Shown here: piece by piece, positions 1 through 37,315 of the stretch
How the letters are laid out: the number at the start of each line of letters is the position of its first letter
Numbering within the stretch: position 1 is the first letter of the stretch
Source of the DNA: Agelas oroides
Lineage: Eukaryota > Porifera > Demospongiae > Agelasida > Agelasidae
Direction: 5' to 3'
NCBI GenBank assembly: GCA_949130485.1
Contig: OX422203.1
Coordinates: forward strand, 7,032,710 to 7,096,709
DNA: 64,000 nucleotides
Made by a program: the position numbers and the translations under genes
Notes under the pieces: model-generated
What the model saw: the letters and a program-made list of their open reading frames with translations, nothing else
What the model was told of the DNA's origin: nothing
Databases searched by the model: none

Positions 1-363
1 GCTTTCTCTCGGGTAGAAGAGTAGTGCGCCGGTTCAGAAATGTAGTTTCTACTTCTCCGATGTCACAGTTATGGAAACAACGCTAACGGAACTAACTGCT
101 AATTAACAAAAACAGTGCTCGTTAATTAGAATGTTGACCGGATAATCACGTGCGCGCAAAGTTGCAATCACCACGCCCATATTCTGCCACGCCTAAGACC
201 GCAATTGTTAATAATTTGATTACTAAATCACTGCTACTGTACTGCCGTACTGGTGTGCCAAGCACTATTTATAGCTGTAGAATTCACTTCAAGTCACTAC
301 AGTACTGTTGATTGGATACCTAAGTACTTTGGTTGTTCTTTGTTCTCAAAGAACGCAGCTACG

Positions 364-25162
<24,799 letters not shown>

Positions 25163-26649
25163 TAGTACATCATCCCTGGCCAATTTTTTTCCACACCCCA
25201 TTCTTTTCAGTCTATTGCACGAGAGTTTGTAAGCACAGAATTTGTTCTTTGTGATTTGGTGTGTATGTGAAATAGCTGTAACCATTCTCCTGTCGGGTGC
25301 TTAGCAAACCCCACAGCAATACTGTTGATTTGCACTGAAAGTGGTTTATTTACAGCACGATTTTGTTTATTAAGTTGTTTGTACTTTTATATCTCACTTG
25401 TATTGCAAGATGTTTGACATTAAATTTTGTGAGTGCAGCTACCTACCAATAATGAGGCTTTTTTTTTTTTTGCGCTACTGCAATTTATCAATGCCAGTTT
25501 GAAGGTTATCGCAAACTTTAAAGTCTGTTCTTTTTTGGGATGGCTTATACATTACAGCACAGCTAGATACATATGTCTGCGATAGTGGCCCTTCTCGGCT
25601 TTAAGGAAGAGCAGAAGTTCTGTCAATAATGTCAGATCATTGTTCCACTCCTTGCAAGGCATTAGCTTGTAACACTTGGAACACAGGTGAAGGAAGCCAC
25701 CTTGAAGACATTAGTGCATTCAAATATGGTATCTCTGTAAGTTTATCTACGTATCGTCGGTCCTCACAACTTGAAGCCATTCTTTTTGCAATTGATGAAT
25801 AGTTACAGCTCAGCTAGGTACAATGCATGAACCTAGGTGTAGGTGTGCCATACTACAACTACATTAGATGCTCAGTTTCAAGGACGTCCACATGCAGCCG
25901 TTCGACACACACACACACAAAGTCATGCATGGTACTGAGTTTGTGGATAACATACTCCATTACTTTTACCAATACCTTTGGTTCCAGACCTTTCCACCTG
26001 TATTGCATGGACTGAGCCACAGTCTAAGTTAAAATGTAAGTACAATGGTATCACTGCAAAAACACTTGGTTGTCTCAGTTGCATCAGTGCCCTTGAAAGT
26101 TCATACCTTGTTGAAAAATAGGGTCTGGACACGTTCACTGGTAAAACTGGGGCATAATCATACAAGTGTATCGGCATATTGCTGCACCAGTCACATTGCT
26201 CAGGGAGGCTTACATGTCATCACAGATAGCCAGCTTTTGCAATTAACACCTATAATAATTACTGACTGCCTTATGTCAACTGGCCCCAAGTTTTCCTAGT
26301 GAAAGTGTCCAGATCCTAAGTCCACAGGGCAAATACATGCATGACCTGCATGCCGTATGATACTACCGGCCCAGGGCCAGTAGCATATGTGCCTAATTGG
26401 AAACCTAATATGGAAGCCCGGCAGTAAAATGATTGGGATTCTCCTAGGCTATGGCTACTACACCCTGAATTTTCATGTGTACAAATACCCATATCATGGA
26501 ATGTGTTTACAGGAATGATATCTGTTCCGTGCTGCTGGGTGCATGGCATTTTGTTGGTTTCCACTCATTAGAAATAACAAAGTTGTAAGAAGGTAGCTAT
26601 TGCTTTGCTTGTGCTAGTTGTGGTAGCTATAGTTATATAGAGCTACACA
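25163..26649 (+). other. Intergenic, no gene seen
   Basis: It includes the likely IQSEC 3' UTR (ATTAAA at 25419) and unique-looking sequence with only short ORFs. Confidence 0.6.
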
Positions 26650-27066
26650 ATGAATCTGTCAAATTCTACAGCCACTACAGCAACTGGAGGAACTGAAGAT
26701 CATAGTCCATCACCTCTACATGTGGGTGTAGTGTTTGGAATAGTTATCATTGTCATTGTATTGATTGCAACAGTGGTGCTACTTTTGTGCAAAAACATCG
26801 AGTCCACATATCTGCAGAAAGTTAAACTTTTCAGACATCGGACAAATGGAAGCAGAAAGAAATCCCGTAGTGTTGTCAACCATGGTACTGGAGAGAAGCG
26901 TAAAGTGTCTACCAGTAGTAGGCCAGACTTCCAACCAGTAGTCAAAGAACAGCTGCAGGAACTCAGTGGACAAAATGAGAATCCAAGCAGCTTTGCACAG
27001 CACAAGAGTGCGGCCCCTGATTATGAGTGTAGATCAAGTCTACAAACAGAACTGCTCCCAGCTTAG
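26650..27066 (+). CDS. Gene F: short single-pass membrane protein (truncated paralogue of gene G)
   Basis: A 138 aa ORF with no signal peptide. The N terminus has Asn glycosylation sequons (NLS, NST), followed by one hydrophobic helix (VGVVFGIVIIVIVLIATVVLLL, residues ~25-46) and a basic stretch (RKKSR), so the N terminus is probably outside. It is clearly paralogous to 39602-40165, down to the 3' UTR with AATAAA at 27872-27877. Compared with that copy it stops early: a TAG sits where the other has TAC in its PPPAY motif, with further frame damage after it. Its tail therefore lacks PPxY. It may be a functional decoy-like product or a decaying gene. No known family recognised. Confidence 0.6.
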   Translation: MNLSNSTATTATGGTEDHSPSPLHVGVVFGIVIIVIVLIATVVLLLCKNIESTYLQKVKLFRHRTNGSRKKSRSVVNHGTGEKRKVSTSSRPDFQPVVKEQLQELSGQNENPSSFAQHKSAAPDYECRSSLQTELLPA

Positions 27067-27871
27067 CTAGTCTGAGACCATCTGAAATTCAGCCATGAAC
27101 AAAACAACTTCTAGATATACATTTCTGTACAGTAAGTTTCGATGTGCTGCTAACTTTTATTTTGGTAATGTAGCTAGATTCTGTGTTTTAGGCAAGTACA
27201 CCATGCAGTAAATGTATTGGCAATTTCTGAGCTTAAGTTAACAGCTAGGTGTTCTATATACATAACATCTAGGTCTATGTGCCTTTTTACCAATGTTTGT
27301 GTAAAACAACAAACATGTTTTTATATACATAGCTTGCCCTATAGGAAGATGTGGTTCATCATGCACCCTCAGCCTACCACCCACACCAGTGTCAGTGTAA
27401 CGGACCAAGCTGCAGCACAACTCAATATGTTCAATCTGCAACTTTACTTTAAAGTCTACATTCCCCAGACAGAACAACATTCACCATTCAGGCTCATGCA
27501 GATCTGTCTGGGACTATAACTATTGCTTGTAACTGTAAGCAAAAAGGTCTGTAACCAATACAATAATTGGCAGTCACTTAGACTGTGGTGTGGGTGTAGG
27601 TGTATACAGCAAGTGCATGATAACTGCATGTTAGACTAGGTAGTGATTCTTTGAGCTATTAAGCCGTAGCAAATTCCGAGTTACATGCCCCATGGCAACA
27701 GGTGATGCAAGGTTATGTAATAGGTCTGACCACCCTTAATTAAGCCGTAGCAAATTCCAGCACGTTGTTACTGCATGTTATCGGCAACCAGATAGGTAAA
27801 ATATAATAGTATGAACTGTAATATAATACTGTGGGTATTTGGTGATGAAAATATCTTAGCAATATCTTAGC

Positions 27872-27877
27872 AATAAA
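27872..27877 (+). terminator. Polyadenylation signal of gene F
   Basis: AATAAA lies about 800 bases downstream of gene F, within sequence also conserved downstream of paralogue G (AATAAA at 40725-40730). The gene A stop codon on the other strand is only ~40 bases further on, so the two transcripts converge tail to tail and may overlap. Confidence 0.5.
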
Positions 27878-27915
27878 CATCTATGTACTGAAAGGCAACA
27901 AATGGATACTGTAAA

Positions 27916-30900
27916 CTACTGGGGTGGGCCTGGGTAGGGAGGTGGAAGTTCATCAGAATTCTTATTCTGTGAGGTGGTTTCATCTGGTTGGATATACAGT
28001 GGGTACTGGTGGGCAGCAGAATAGGCTGGTGGTGGTGCATTCTGGAGCTCGGACTCAAGGGGTACTGTGGAGTGTGGTACACCAGTGGATATACTGGTGG
28101 GTTCTGAGCTTGAGTTCACAGTTGGTGGCTGTTGCAAGGAATAGCTGTATGCTGTGGATGGCTGCTGGACCCTTGGTCGTACATGTGATGAGTTTCTTAA
28201 CCAGCATTTTAGAAGACAGATTGCTAATCCACATATAAAACCAAAGATGCCGAAGGTAGTGCCCAAGATTATTCCCAAGCTACTGGAACTTGGGCTTGAG
28301 GGTCTGGGGGGTCTGGGGGGCCTGGAGGGCCTCGTATCTGTAGTGGTAGCAATTGTAACATACGGATGAGAGGCAAGGATAAACACACATGCATACATCA
28401 CATTCAACACATACATTACAGCCCACACCAAACACAAGGGATCAAGTTGGACAACTTACAGCTGCAGCCTCTCTCATCTCTTCCATCAGAGCAGTGTCTG
28501 ATTCTATCGCACACCTGGTAGCGAGGAATACACCGACTTCCACAACGGAGACCAGCACATGTGCCTGAATCAGTTGAAAGGGAAAAGGGAGAGAAAAAAA
28601 GAGCTAGCAAATAAATCATCACCATATTAGTAATTACGTGGGGTTCTAAATTGTGCAATTTCAGCCTTTTGGGGTACTTTTATATTTATGCAGTTCTTAA
28701 TTATGCATTCTATTATCTGGAGGCTGCTTCTGGGAGTTCATTTTCTAGACTTCAATGACAGCCTCAATCTAAGCATAAGCAAGTATGTGGCTGAGGTGTT
28801 AGGCTACTTATCATGAATACTGAAAAGCCAGTATTATCCACTTACAAACTAACCCATTCCCATGCTGGGAGAGTCTGGGAATGAGGCTATTTACAAACCA
28901 CACACAAGTGCACAAAAATGATGCATGCACAAATTTACGCATACAGATACTGATTTACATATATAGCATAATTGAAACGTATTTACGGCACTATGGTAAG
29001 CCTACATAGCTCATCTAAGTAACTGTTATGGTGCCACTATTATATGAATGAATGTTTTATGTCAGCAATAATTAATGTTTTATGTCAGCAAGCCACTTTT
29101 GGCTCCCTGCACATGAGACAGGAGCCTAGTATAGATTCATAATGCTATGTTGCAAGTCCTTACTGGATGCTGTTGTGAAGCCTGTTGTTGGGGGGTCTGT
29201 CGTTGGGGGGTCTGTTGTTGCAGTCACTGATGTCACACAACCTGCACAATGATATTATACTTGGTGAACAGATGTAGCAATGTCTCCATACTGTAACTAT
29301 GTAGCAAGAGCCTTTCCCAATGACAAAGAAGCAGTAGCGTAGCTACACCCGGGCATACCCGGGCCTGTACCCACGTAAAATTCACTGGTGCCCGGGTAAA
29401 AATAATGTGGAAAGCTTAGGTCAAATATCAAGTATTAGCATGTGCGATCTCAAGTTTCATGCGGACATGAAGTGAGCATACAGGTAAGACTGAAAGACTG
29501 AAAGAGTGGTATTTGTGACCGAAAACAGCCTCAGAAGTTATTTCATTTAGAAATTTTTCATGGCGGGAGCATGCCCCAAATTTCCTAGCAGATGCGTGTT
29601 ACGCACACACTGGGTGTGCCCATGTTGTGCCCACGTAACTTGCTCATCCTGGCTACGCCACTGCCAAGAAGGGTTACAATGGACTGTTGAACCAAAGCCA
29701 CTATCAGACCTCTACAAAGTAGAGTCAATATATAGAAGGTACATTAGTTACAAGCTCAGTGAATGTCAAGTGTTATGTCCAGTGAACCACCTATATAGAT
29801 TTTGTTTTATCTCACTATACCTCCCAGAGTCACTAGGCTCTTCCACATTATGCTCAAAAAATTACGTATTTATCCTTGCCCATTATTCCATATTATGCTC
29901 TCAAAAAACTGAATCATTTATTAACATTATACAATATTATATTTTGTTGTACACGAGGGACACTTCAATATAGTCTTCGAGAGCATGTTGCTGTTGACCT
30001 GTTGACCTGAAGACTCAAGACTCAGAATTAGTTTCCTCAAAATCTTTAGTAGTAGCTGTTTTCTGGTTTTTCGACACGTGGTTTGGGTTTAATGGTCACC
30101 ACCTCCCACGTGATCTCAAGTTTTCAAATTTTACCTATTATCCTCGCCAAGAGCGCATAAGAACGGGCGGCTAGAGTAAGAGCGTGTAACTCCATAAATT
30201 TGAAACCGGTCGGAATTATTGAACCGTACTAAAAATAGTAACACGTACTGCGCAGCTGCGCGTAGACATAAGCCATTGTTGCTAAGCATGTGACCGGGTG
30301 TTCTATTTTTAGTACAGTTTAATAACTTCGACCGGACTGTGGGCTTCTATTGGAGTTACACGCTCTTACTCTAGCCGCCCATTCTTATGCGCTCTTGTCC
30401 TCGCATAATTTCTTAGTGCTAGAAGTCTTGCTCAAAACAATGCCAGCATAATGTGGAAGAGCATAAGAGTCACACATCTTCACTTAACCTTGATTCCTTC
30501 TCAAAAGTCTGACAATAACACTATACCGTAAAAGCGGAATATTAAGCACCGGTGCTTATTTTCGAAATTAGCAGCCAGAATGGGTGCTTATATTCATGGG
30601 GTGCTAAAAAAAACGAATGTAATATTCTAGTAGCGTACAGGTGTGCGGGAACAAACTAGCTGTGATATGTTTTAGGCATAGAGGTTCTAACTCCTGTCTC
30701 ATGTCTATAGCTTTACTAGAACCATACATTCAGTCGGCAATTGATCGCTGCCAATGTAAAGCGCTTGGAACTACCGAATCTGTGAAAGGTTTTGGTAATT
30801 CCTGTTTTATCAAGAGGCCTTGCCTAAAGTTTGATTTTTATCCTGTGTCGATAGCTTGCTTACAATCGGAGATAGACAGTGGCGAAAGTTAGCTGCTACG

Positions 30901-33900
30901 TTCAAAAGGTGGCTCCGTTTGCGTGGTAACGGGTGCCTTTTTTGCGGGGTGCCTATTTTTGTATGGGTGCTTATAAACACGATGTGGTTGCTGTAATCAA
31001 AATGGGTCCCTATATTCATGGGGTGCTTATTTTGTGTGGGTACCTATTATCCCGATTTTACAGTAGTGCGTTAGCGCTAACTGATAACAATATTCATGAC
31101 TCTTACATTATACGACTCACTGTCTGAAGAGCCATTCTCTCTTTGAATGTCAAGTACCCATCTATCAGCACTGTATGCTCCACTGAACGATGCTATTGCG
31201 CCAAAGCGGTTAATCAGATACTGCAGTGATTCTGCTGTTGATCCACTACTGACATCCCTCCCATAGCCATAAGGAAGGTATCCATATCCAACTTTCTCAA
31301 CTGTCCCTACCCTCCCTGGGGTGTGGGAGACATTGGTCCTGTCTGTGTAGTAGGAACTCTGTAGCGTGAAAAGATGACAACGATATACCAGACAGACGTA
31401 GATGTTGTTTTAATTACAAATGTATTTTGGTAAGGTATAGTTCATTAAAACTGTTCTTCAAAATTGACCAGAAATTAATTTATTTTTAAAACTATTCCTC
31501 ATCATCAATCAGAAATTAAAAGCTATGATCGAGAATGGGTCAGGCCAGAAACGGAAAGAGCAGGGAATCATGTTTACTTGCTTGCTGTACACCCTGTGGA
31601 GAATCATGCTTTATAGCATTCCATTGTGTTACTATCTAGAGGAATCTATAGATATGTATAGCTTTTTAATCCTTTTGTGTTTTTTTCTAAACTAAACTAA
31701 ACTATTAAGCATAGACTATACCTTTCTTTAATTGAACTACAAACTATATTGTTCGTTTTAAGGTGCCAGGTAAGCTATCAATGCAAGCGCAATAATCAAT
31801 TCTGGTTCCCGCCCACCATTGTACCACAAGGCCACAGCTGTCTCTTTTTCTCGAGTGAGGCAAATGACCACAGCAGCTGCTTCAGTAGCTTATCAAAGAG
31901 CTACGTAGCCATACTACAAGCAACAAAAGTATGAAGGCCTGAGAAGTTTCAAAGTTGTCAATCGCTGTACACCACCAATGGCTACACCCATCCAAAAGGC
32001 CTTGGATATATTCTATCGTGACGTCTCTTGAATCAGATAAACAACTTTAGCAACTCTCTTTATCAGCTTCTTCAGTGGTTAGTTGAGGGGGTAATGTGAA
32101 GTATTCGTGACTAACAAACGCTGGGGAGAATTTGTACTGTGAAATGCCACAAAAAGTGACCTTGCAATAAGACTTTCAACTCGCTATCCATTAAGCTTTA
32201 CAGCTTATGTAAGTGATTGCACAAGTAGTGAGGTGAGATAATTTATACATGACAGATATTCCATTACAAAATCATTCACTCACCACCTTAATTACGACAC
32301 TAATAACTAACACGACAACATTTTTCATACAAAAACACCACTGATACCAGACCAATATGTAGGTAGTCATTCAAGACGAGATGACTGCTTACCACCAAAA
32401 TCCTTTCAATGGTAACCCCATTGGGCACATTGACTGTCCACTGTAGTGCTTCGTAAGAGGTGAGCACCAGTACCAGAGGTTTTGAGCTCCCACCACACAC
32501 TGTCATTTCCACAGTGGTATTTCGGTTACGAAAACTGTATGTACTTGAATACATTCCAATCACATGTACTTCATACTGGGCTCCAGTGCAGTCTGTAACA
32601 CAACTGTAGGTGGTTGGAGAGTAACTTGACCATCTATATGGTGTCCCCACAGCATTGGAAGAGCCTTCTTGCACAAGGCAGCCTCCCAGCCTTGCTGTAT
32701 TAGAGAAAGAGATGTAAAATGAGATTTCTGAAGTCCTTTAGGGCTATCATAGCTAATACATCTGTCTATTATGGTTTTGTATATAAGCACAGTCATTGCT
32801 CTTGAGAGCTACATACACTTTGCACTTTGCACTGAAAGCATATTACCATTTAAACAGGAAATGACCTATTCACAAGTGGAAGGTCTACTTCCTGCACAGT
32901 GTGCTATAATTCTTTGTCCCAAGAAATACCACACAGTATATGTTTGCATACAGCATAAAGTTGGGAAGTAGCCTAAAGCTTTACTGACAACTCATTCCTT
33001 CAAAGATACAGCCAGTAGGAGAATGTACACTTCTAGTCAAAAGAACTTGTTCAGATCTTCCAATTGTTTATTTCTCAAACTCTTTTGCAGATTAATGCAC
33101 TGCTCTGCATCTGATACTACACAACTTTCAGATACATCTTCATACATGTAGCATGTCTGCCCCCGAATGCACACATACATACTCTAGCATATGTATACTC
33201 TAGCTGATGATTTCCTCACTTACGATAGCAGTTGCAAGGTTCCCGAATTAAACTGTTTGGACATCTGCAGTATCCAGACACACATGTTGCCTCCTCTTGT
33301 CTACCTGAACAGATCAGATAATTGAAGATATTCCGGACACACTGCCGCCCACCACTGCAACTGCTTGTACCTGAAAAGAAACACACACATAGAATATCTG
33401 AAACGGATCCAATGTGCACTGCAGTGTGTTGTGATGTAACTATGAACCAGAAATCATGCCACATAACTCTGTCTGATGCATGTCAGCAAGAAGCTCCGCA
33501 GTGTAGCCTACTCTGCCTTTAATGTAGCATGCTGCTATAATAGTTCCAGGCCGTAATAGATCTAAATCCTTAGCTCTTCCATACACTTCTATCACACATC
33601 ACATGATAGAACAATTGCATTATCATACAGACATGCACTGAAGTTGAGTGACACTTGCTAGTGCTCACCTTGTGGTGACGATGGTTCTGTGCAACTTGCT
33701 GGTGCCACGGTAGAGGTGAGTAGAGGAGTGGAGATAGTGGGAGGAGGAGTCACTGACACACAACCTGTGAACAATAGAGGGATCAACTTTGCATGGCCTG
33801 GGTTTAGAGTAAACACTGAGTCCAAGAATATATACATACAGTCTCCAATACCATACACCACACTTGCAATGTGAATAAACATACCCGAGCCTGCATTTCT

Positions 33901-34932
33901 TCTGTGGATGTTCAGTCTCCAGGAGGTAGCTCGGTATGTTCCAGTGAAGGAAGCCACAGGACCAAAACGGTTGGCAATATACTGTAAAACTTTGATGGTG
34001 TTCCTGCTCTCTGACCCATAAGCATATGAAAGAACTGCTTGGCTTGGTTTCTCTACTGCTAATACTCTTCCAGGTGTAAAGGAGACCTCACTTCTTACTA
34101 CATAGAAACCGCCCTTGAAAAAGGAAGACCACGCAGGATTATATAGTAAAACAGCGGAATAGTTATACATTAGAAAAAATTGAAGCACTAGTGTCAGTGT
34201 GGATTGTTCATCAGAGGGGGTGAAGACAGCAAGTCAGTTAGAAAGGGTCTGCACAGTGATAATGTTGCTATTTAGTGTAGGCTTACCACAATGACTGTAT
34301 CAATCACCACATCAGTGGGGATGCTCAGAATCCACCTGATTGGTTCGTAAGACAGCAACACAAGGATGAGAGGCTTGGAGCTCTGACCCTGGACGTTTAC
34401 AGACACATATGCATTGCGAATCCTGTGGCTGAATCCATTGTCATAACTCTCATAGCATCCAACTACATGGACATCATAGTTACAATTATCATTTGCTACA
34501 CAGCTGTACACTCTCCTTGGTTGACTGTCTCGACTGTGGGTAGGTGTTCCTATACTGTCGCCAGCATCTGCCTCAATGTGACAACTTCCAAATGTAGCTG
34601 CATGGAATAGTGTAGTTAAGAAGTATAATTTATATAAGCTGAGTTTATATAATTCTGGTTCACCGTACAGCTACATAAATTACCACTATTTACCAGCCTA
34701 ACACTAAACCAGTCCTCACTAATTGTCTAGCTACAAAACTTACGTAGCTGGGACTTTGCCAGACCACCGCACAGGAGAACTGAGGGAAGGAGGTGAATGC
34801 AAGATTATTGCCAAAATCAAGTATAGTTACAGTGCAGCCTCAATATCAATTAATCGCCAGTTGCATATTTTAGATGTATAATTCGCATGTGCTCAGCATG
34901 GACTCACCAAGTAACAATTGAATTGCAGTCAT
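27916..34932 (-). CDS. Gene A: modular receptor with two copies of an unrecognised ectodomain, Cys-rich module, LDLa, TM and PPxY tail
   Basis: Exons in transcript order: 34908-34932, 34744-34779, 34287-34597, 33885-34113, 33669-33764, 33224-33370, 32393-32694, 31121-31358, 29164-29241, 28460-28564, 27916-28337. All are GT-AG, phases agree, total 1989 nt (662 aa). Order: signal peptide (~1-20); ectodomain copy 1 (21-200); Pro/Thr linker; eight-Cys module (~233-281); ectodomain copy 2 (282-461); Thr/Pro linker; LDLa repeat (~488-522, [16 protein letters not shown], calcium-site acidic residues present); Pro-rich stalk; one TM helix (~545-568); cytoplasmic tail with APPPAY and LPPPY. PPxY motifs are ligands of NEDD4-type WW domains. 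A ~250 bp MITE lies in the long intron before exon 9. Function unknown; a cell-surface receptor is inferred. Confidence 0.82.
28460..28564 (-). CDS. Gene A LDL-receptor class A exon
   Basis: One symmetrical phase 1-1 exon of 105 nt codes a complete LDLa repeat. Six cysteines and the C-terminal DGRDE calcium cluster are visible. The same exon occurs at 44232-44336 (gene B) and, six bases shorter, at 50142-50240 (gene C). Confidence 0.85.
29336..29665 (+). mobile_element. Putative non-autonomous DNA transposon (GTAGCGTAGC termini)
   Basis: The left end, CAGTAGCGTAGCTACACCCGGGC, is roughly complementary to the right end ...CCTGGCTACGCCACTGCC. Similar CAGTGGCGTAGG termini occur at 35808 and a related terminus near 53390. 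No ORF of note. Ends and target duplication are not firmly defined. Confidence 0.4.
30148..30397 (+). mobile_element. MITE family 1, copy 3 (7 bp TSD)
   Basis: A 250 bp element with long terminal inverted repeats beginning CAAGAGCGCATAAGAAC and ending in the complement. It is flanked by the exact 7 bp duplication TCCTCGC (30141-30147 and 30398-30404). It is inverted relative to the copies at 6405 and 6934 and has no coding capacity. It lies in gene A's intron between exons 8 and 9. Confidence 0.85.
30526..31063 (+). mobile_element. Putative TA-flanked MITE
   Basis: The left end (CCGTAAAAGCGGAATATTAA) and the complement of the right end (CTGTAAAATCGGGATAATAG) form imperfect inverted repeats of ~25 bp, each next to TA. 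The interior has repeated GGTGCTTAT/GGGTGCTTAT motifs and no convincing gene. The TA target suggests a Tc1/mariner-like mobiliser (inference). Confidence 0.5.
33224..33370 (-). CDS. Gene A eight-cysteine module exon
   Basis: A symmetrical phase 1-1 exon of 147 nt codes 49 residues with eight cysteines in the pattern SSC, RQC, LIC, ATC, GYCRC, EPCNC. The copy in gene B (47328-47474) is the same length and differs at only a few residues. I do not recognise the fold; it is a small disulphide-rich module between the two ectodomain copies. Confidence 0.7.
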
Positions 34933-35271
34933 TTTAAATGCATATCCGAATAAACGCTAGCCTGGTAAATATATACCCCACGGTTTACGATATTACGGAC
35001 GGTTATGACGTCAGGGTCATAGTGTCAATTAATGATCACAGGGCCAAGGGTCAGACACGTCAGATCCAGCTCAGCGTACCGGGTATATACGGATGTGCCG
35101 GGGTCAGAGATTATTCCCTATGGACCTAGTCTCAACTGGTCACGAGACTACATTCATAGATAATATACCTCCTCCCCCGGGATTGGTCACGAGACTATAC
35201 ATTGGACCCTACTACATGCCAGTGCAGTGCAGCAGTCTCGTGCCCAGAGAGGGTACGGTGGAGTCTAGTCT

Positions 35272-35939
35272 GGGTCACTCTAAAAGTAGGAACGAGGAAA
35301 TGGGGAAATGAGAAGAAAGTACATTGCATTTCACTCAGCAAAAGGCTGCTGGTGTTTTGTGACTGCAGTCATCAAATGTGATGAGAAAGTCAATGTCCCT
35401 CCATGCATGCATGCACTCACTGAGAGATCATCTTGCCTGACAAAGGGCATTGCATCACGGTCTGCAAGCTAGTTCTATGTAGTATGTTCTTCACTTCTGG
35501 CAGTTTGTTAGCTTTCTTGAAGTTTGTTGAATCTGTGTCATACCAACTTTATTTTATACAAGGAGACATTTTGAGGCTTCTTCATGCAGTTGCTTGCATA
35601 ATTTATTATGGATTATATTTGTCTCACATACAGCACTATTATTTAAAACAGCATGTACTATTCAAACTGCATCTATAATAGAAGTTCACAAAATGCCTCT
35701 TTGCAGTCATTCTCCAGTGGATACACACACCAACTCTGTAGAGAATATAATTACTGTGTGTGAATTATAGTTTGCATGCACTGAGTGCAGGAGGGAATAT
35801 ACAACAGCAGTGGCGTAGGAAAGACTTTTTGATTGGGGGGGGGGGGGGGGCACAGTTTAAAACTACACATAGAGTAGTGAGCAATTTATATAACAATTTA
35901 TGAAAATGTGTGTGGAGAGGGGGGGGGCACATGCCCCTG

Positions 35940-35998
<59 letters not shown>

Positions 35999-36264
35999 TC
36001 CTACGCCTATGAACAGCTTTATACCTGAGTGTGACAAATTCTATTTACTGTCTGACAAAGTAGATATATGCACACACTCCAGTTCTATTTCCATGCTACT
36101 GTTAGAAGGACTCTATAGGCCTACATCTAGCTAATCATGGCTTTGGCAACTTTGCACAACATGTACACTCCTTTACACCACTTGTGCGTTGCCGTTCCAT
36201 TTCCCCATTTCCTCGTTTCCCATTTCTCATTTCCCATTTCCCGTTCCTACTTTTAGAGTGACCC
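35272..36264 (+). mobile_element. MULE-like element with 9 bp TSD
   Basis: The 993 bp element is bounded by inverted repeats GGGTCACTCTAAAAGTAGGA and its complement, extended inward by GAAATGGGGAAATG-type sequence. It is flanked by the exact 9 bp duplication GTCTAGTCT (35263-35271 and 36265-36273). A 9 bp duplication is typical of Mutator-like elements; superfamily placement is inference. No transposase is encoded. A second, 5'-truncated copy spans about 57262-57816. Confidence 0.8.
35808..36011 (+). mobile_element. Nested element containing a 53-base poly-C run
   Basis: CAGTGGCGTAGGAA at the left and TTCCTACGCCTATG at the right form an inverted repeat inside the MULE-like element. Between them are a G-run (35838-35850) and an uninterrupted run of 53 C (35943-35995). 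The G-run and C-run could pair or form G-quadruplex/i-motif structures; run length may be affected by sequencing. Confidence 0.45.
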
Positions 36265-36937
36265 GTCTAGTCTGTGAGGTTAATAATCTATGGTCTGGGG
36301 ATCGGGACGAGACTAGGTTTACGTTAGTTTACGTTAGTCTCGTCCCCAGACCCCACCTCTCTAGCTCTCGCGCGGGCGGGGCACGAGACTAGGTTTACGT
36401 CTCACGGCTTTAGCACGTGAGGTCAGGTGATAGTGGAAGGCATGGCAACCCAGACCCTCTTGCGCTTATTATTGTATACCCAGTCCCAAACAGTTAATAC
36501 ACAGCCAAAAATTTTCTGACCCGATACAGTTCCGTTGCCAAAAAGTTCTGTTACGGGCGTATTTTCGGAACTGAACCAGTACCGCAGTAGCATCGGGACA
36601 GTATCAGATCAGTACGCACATATCTGTAGCAGACCTGTACGAACAGCATGTCTTAGGGCTGTTTTTGCTGAACTGATACAGAGCTGCAGAACTGATACAG
36701 ATCCGATTTACAGTTCGGTATCAGACCCATTGCCAAAAAGTTATGTTGCGTTTCTGGGTACAGATCTGGATCAGATTGGTTCCAGTTCTGATTCAAAACG
36801 TACGATTTTGCTGTGTACCGCAAGTAGCTAATTTTTGAGGACTATCCAGAGAGTGTTTACAGCCGCTACAATCGTATTTCTCGGAACTACCCAGAGGGGG
36901 ACTACGCGAGTTACGCGGCTAACGGATTTCAGAAATT

Positions 36938-37104
36938 ATGTCAGAGTCGGACATCACACAAGCGAGTCAGGAAGAAGAGGCCCTGGAGAATCGTGGCGGA
37001 AGCAGCCTCGTGGTAAACCTCACTCGGCAGCTAGTGCAAACTCTGGAAGGCAGTGTAGTCAGTGTAGGGTCACAGGGCACGGATGAGACCCGTGCGGGGC
37101 CAAG
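36938..37104 (+). CDS. Possible orphan first exon
   Basis: ATG at 36938 opens about 56 codons (MSESDITQASQEEEALENRG and onward) with protein-like composition, followed by the donor-like CCAA|GTAAGT near 37105. No downstream exon could be linked, and the next kilobases are repeats. It may be a first exon of a lost or distant gene. Confidence 0.25.
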
Positions 37105-37315
37105 TAAGTGTGCATATGCATTGCACTGACATTGCACTCAGCAAAACCAGCAGTGATAGGGTTTCTGGAAATACCGCGGTGCGGGTCCGAAAAAGCGATA
37201 TTGTATACTAGCTATAGCTTACTCTAGACACTGTTTCACAAGGCTTTAATTAATTAAACACCCATCCCTCCACACTAGAGTGCAACTGTAGTGAAATGAT
37301 GTAGGGATACCTATG

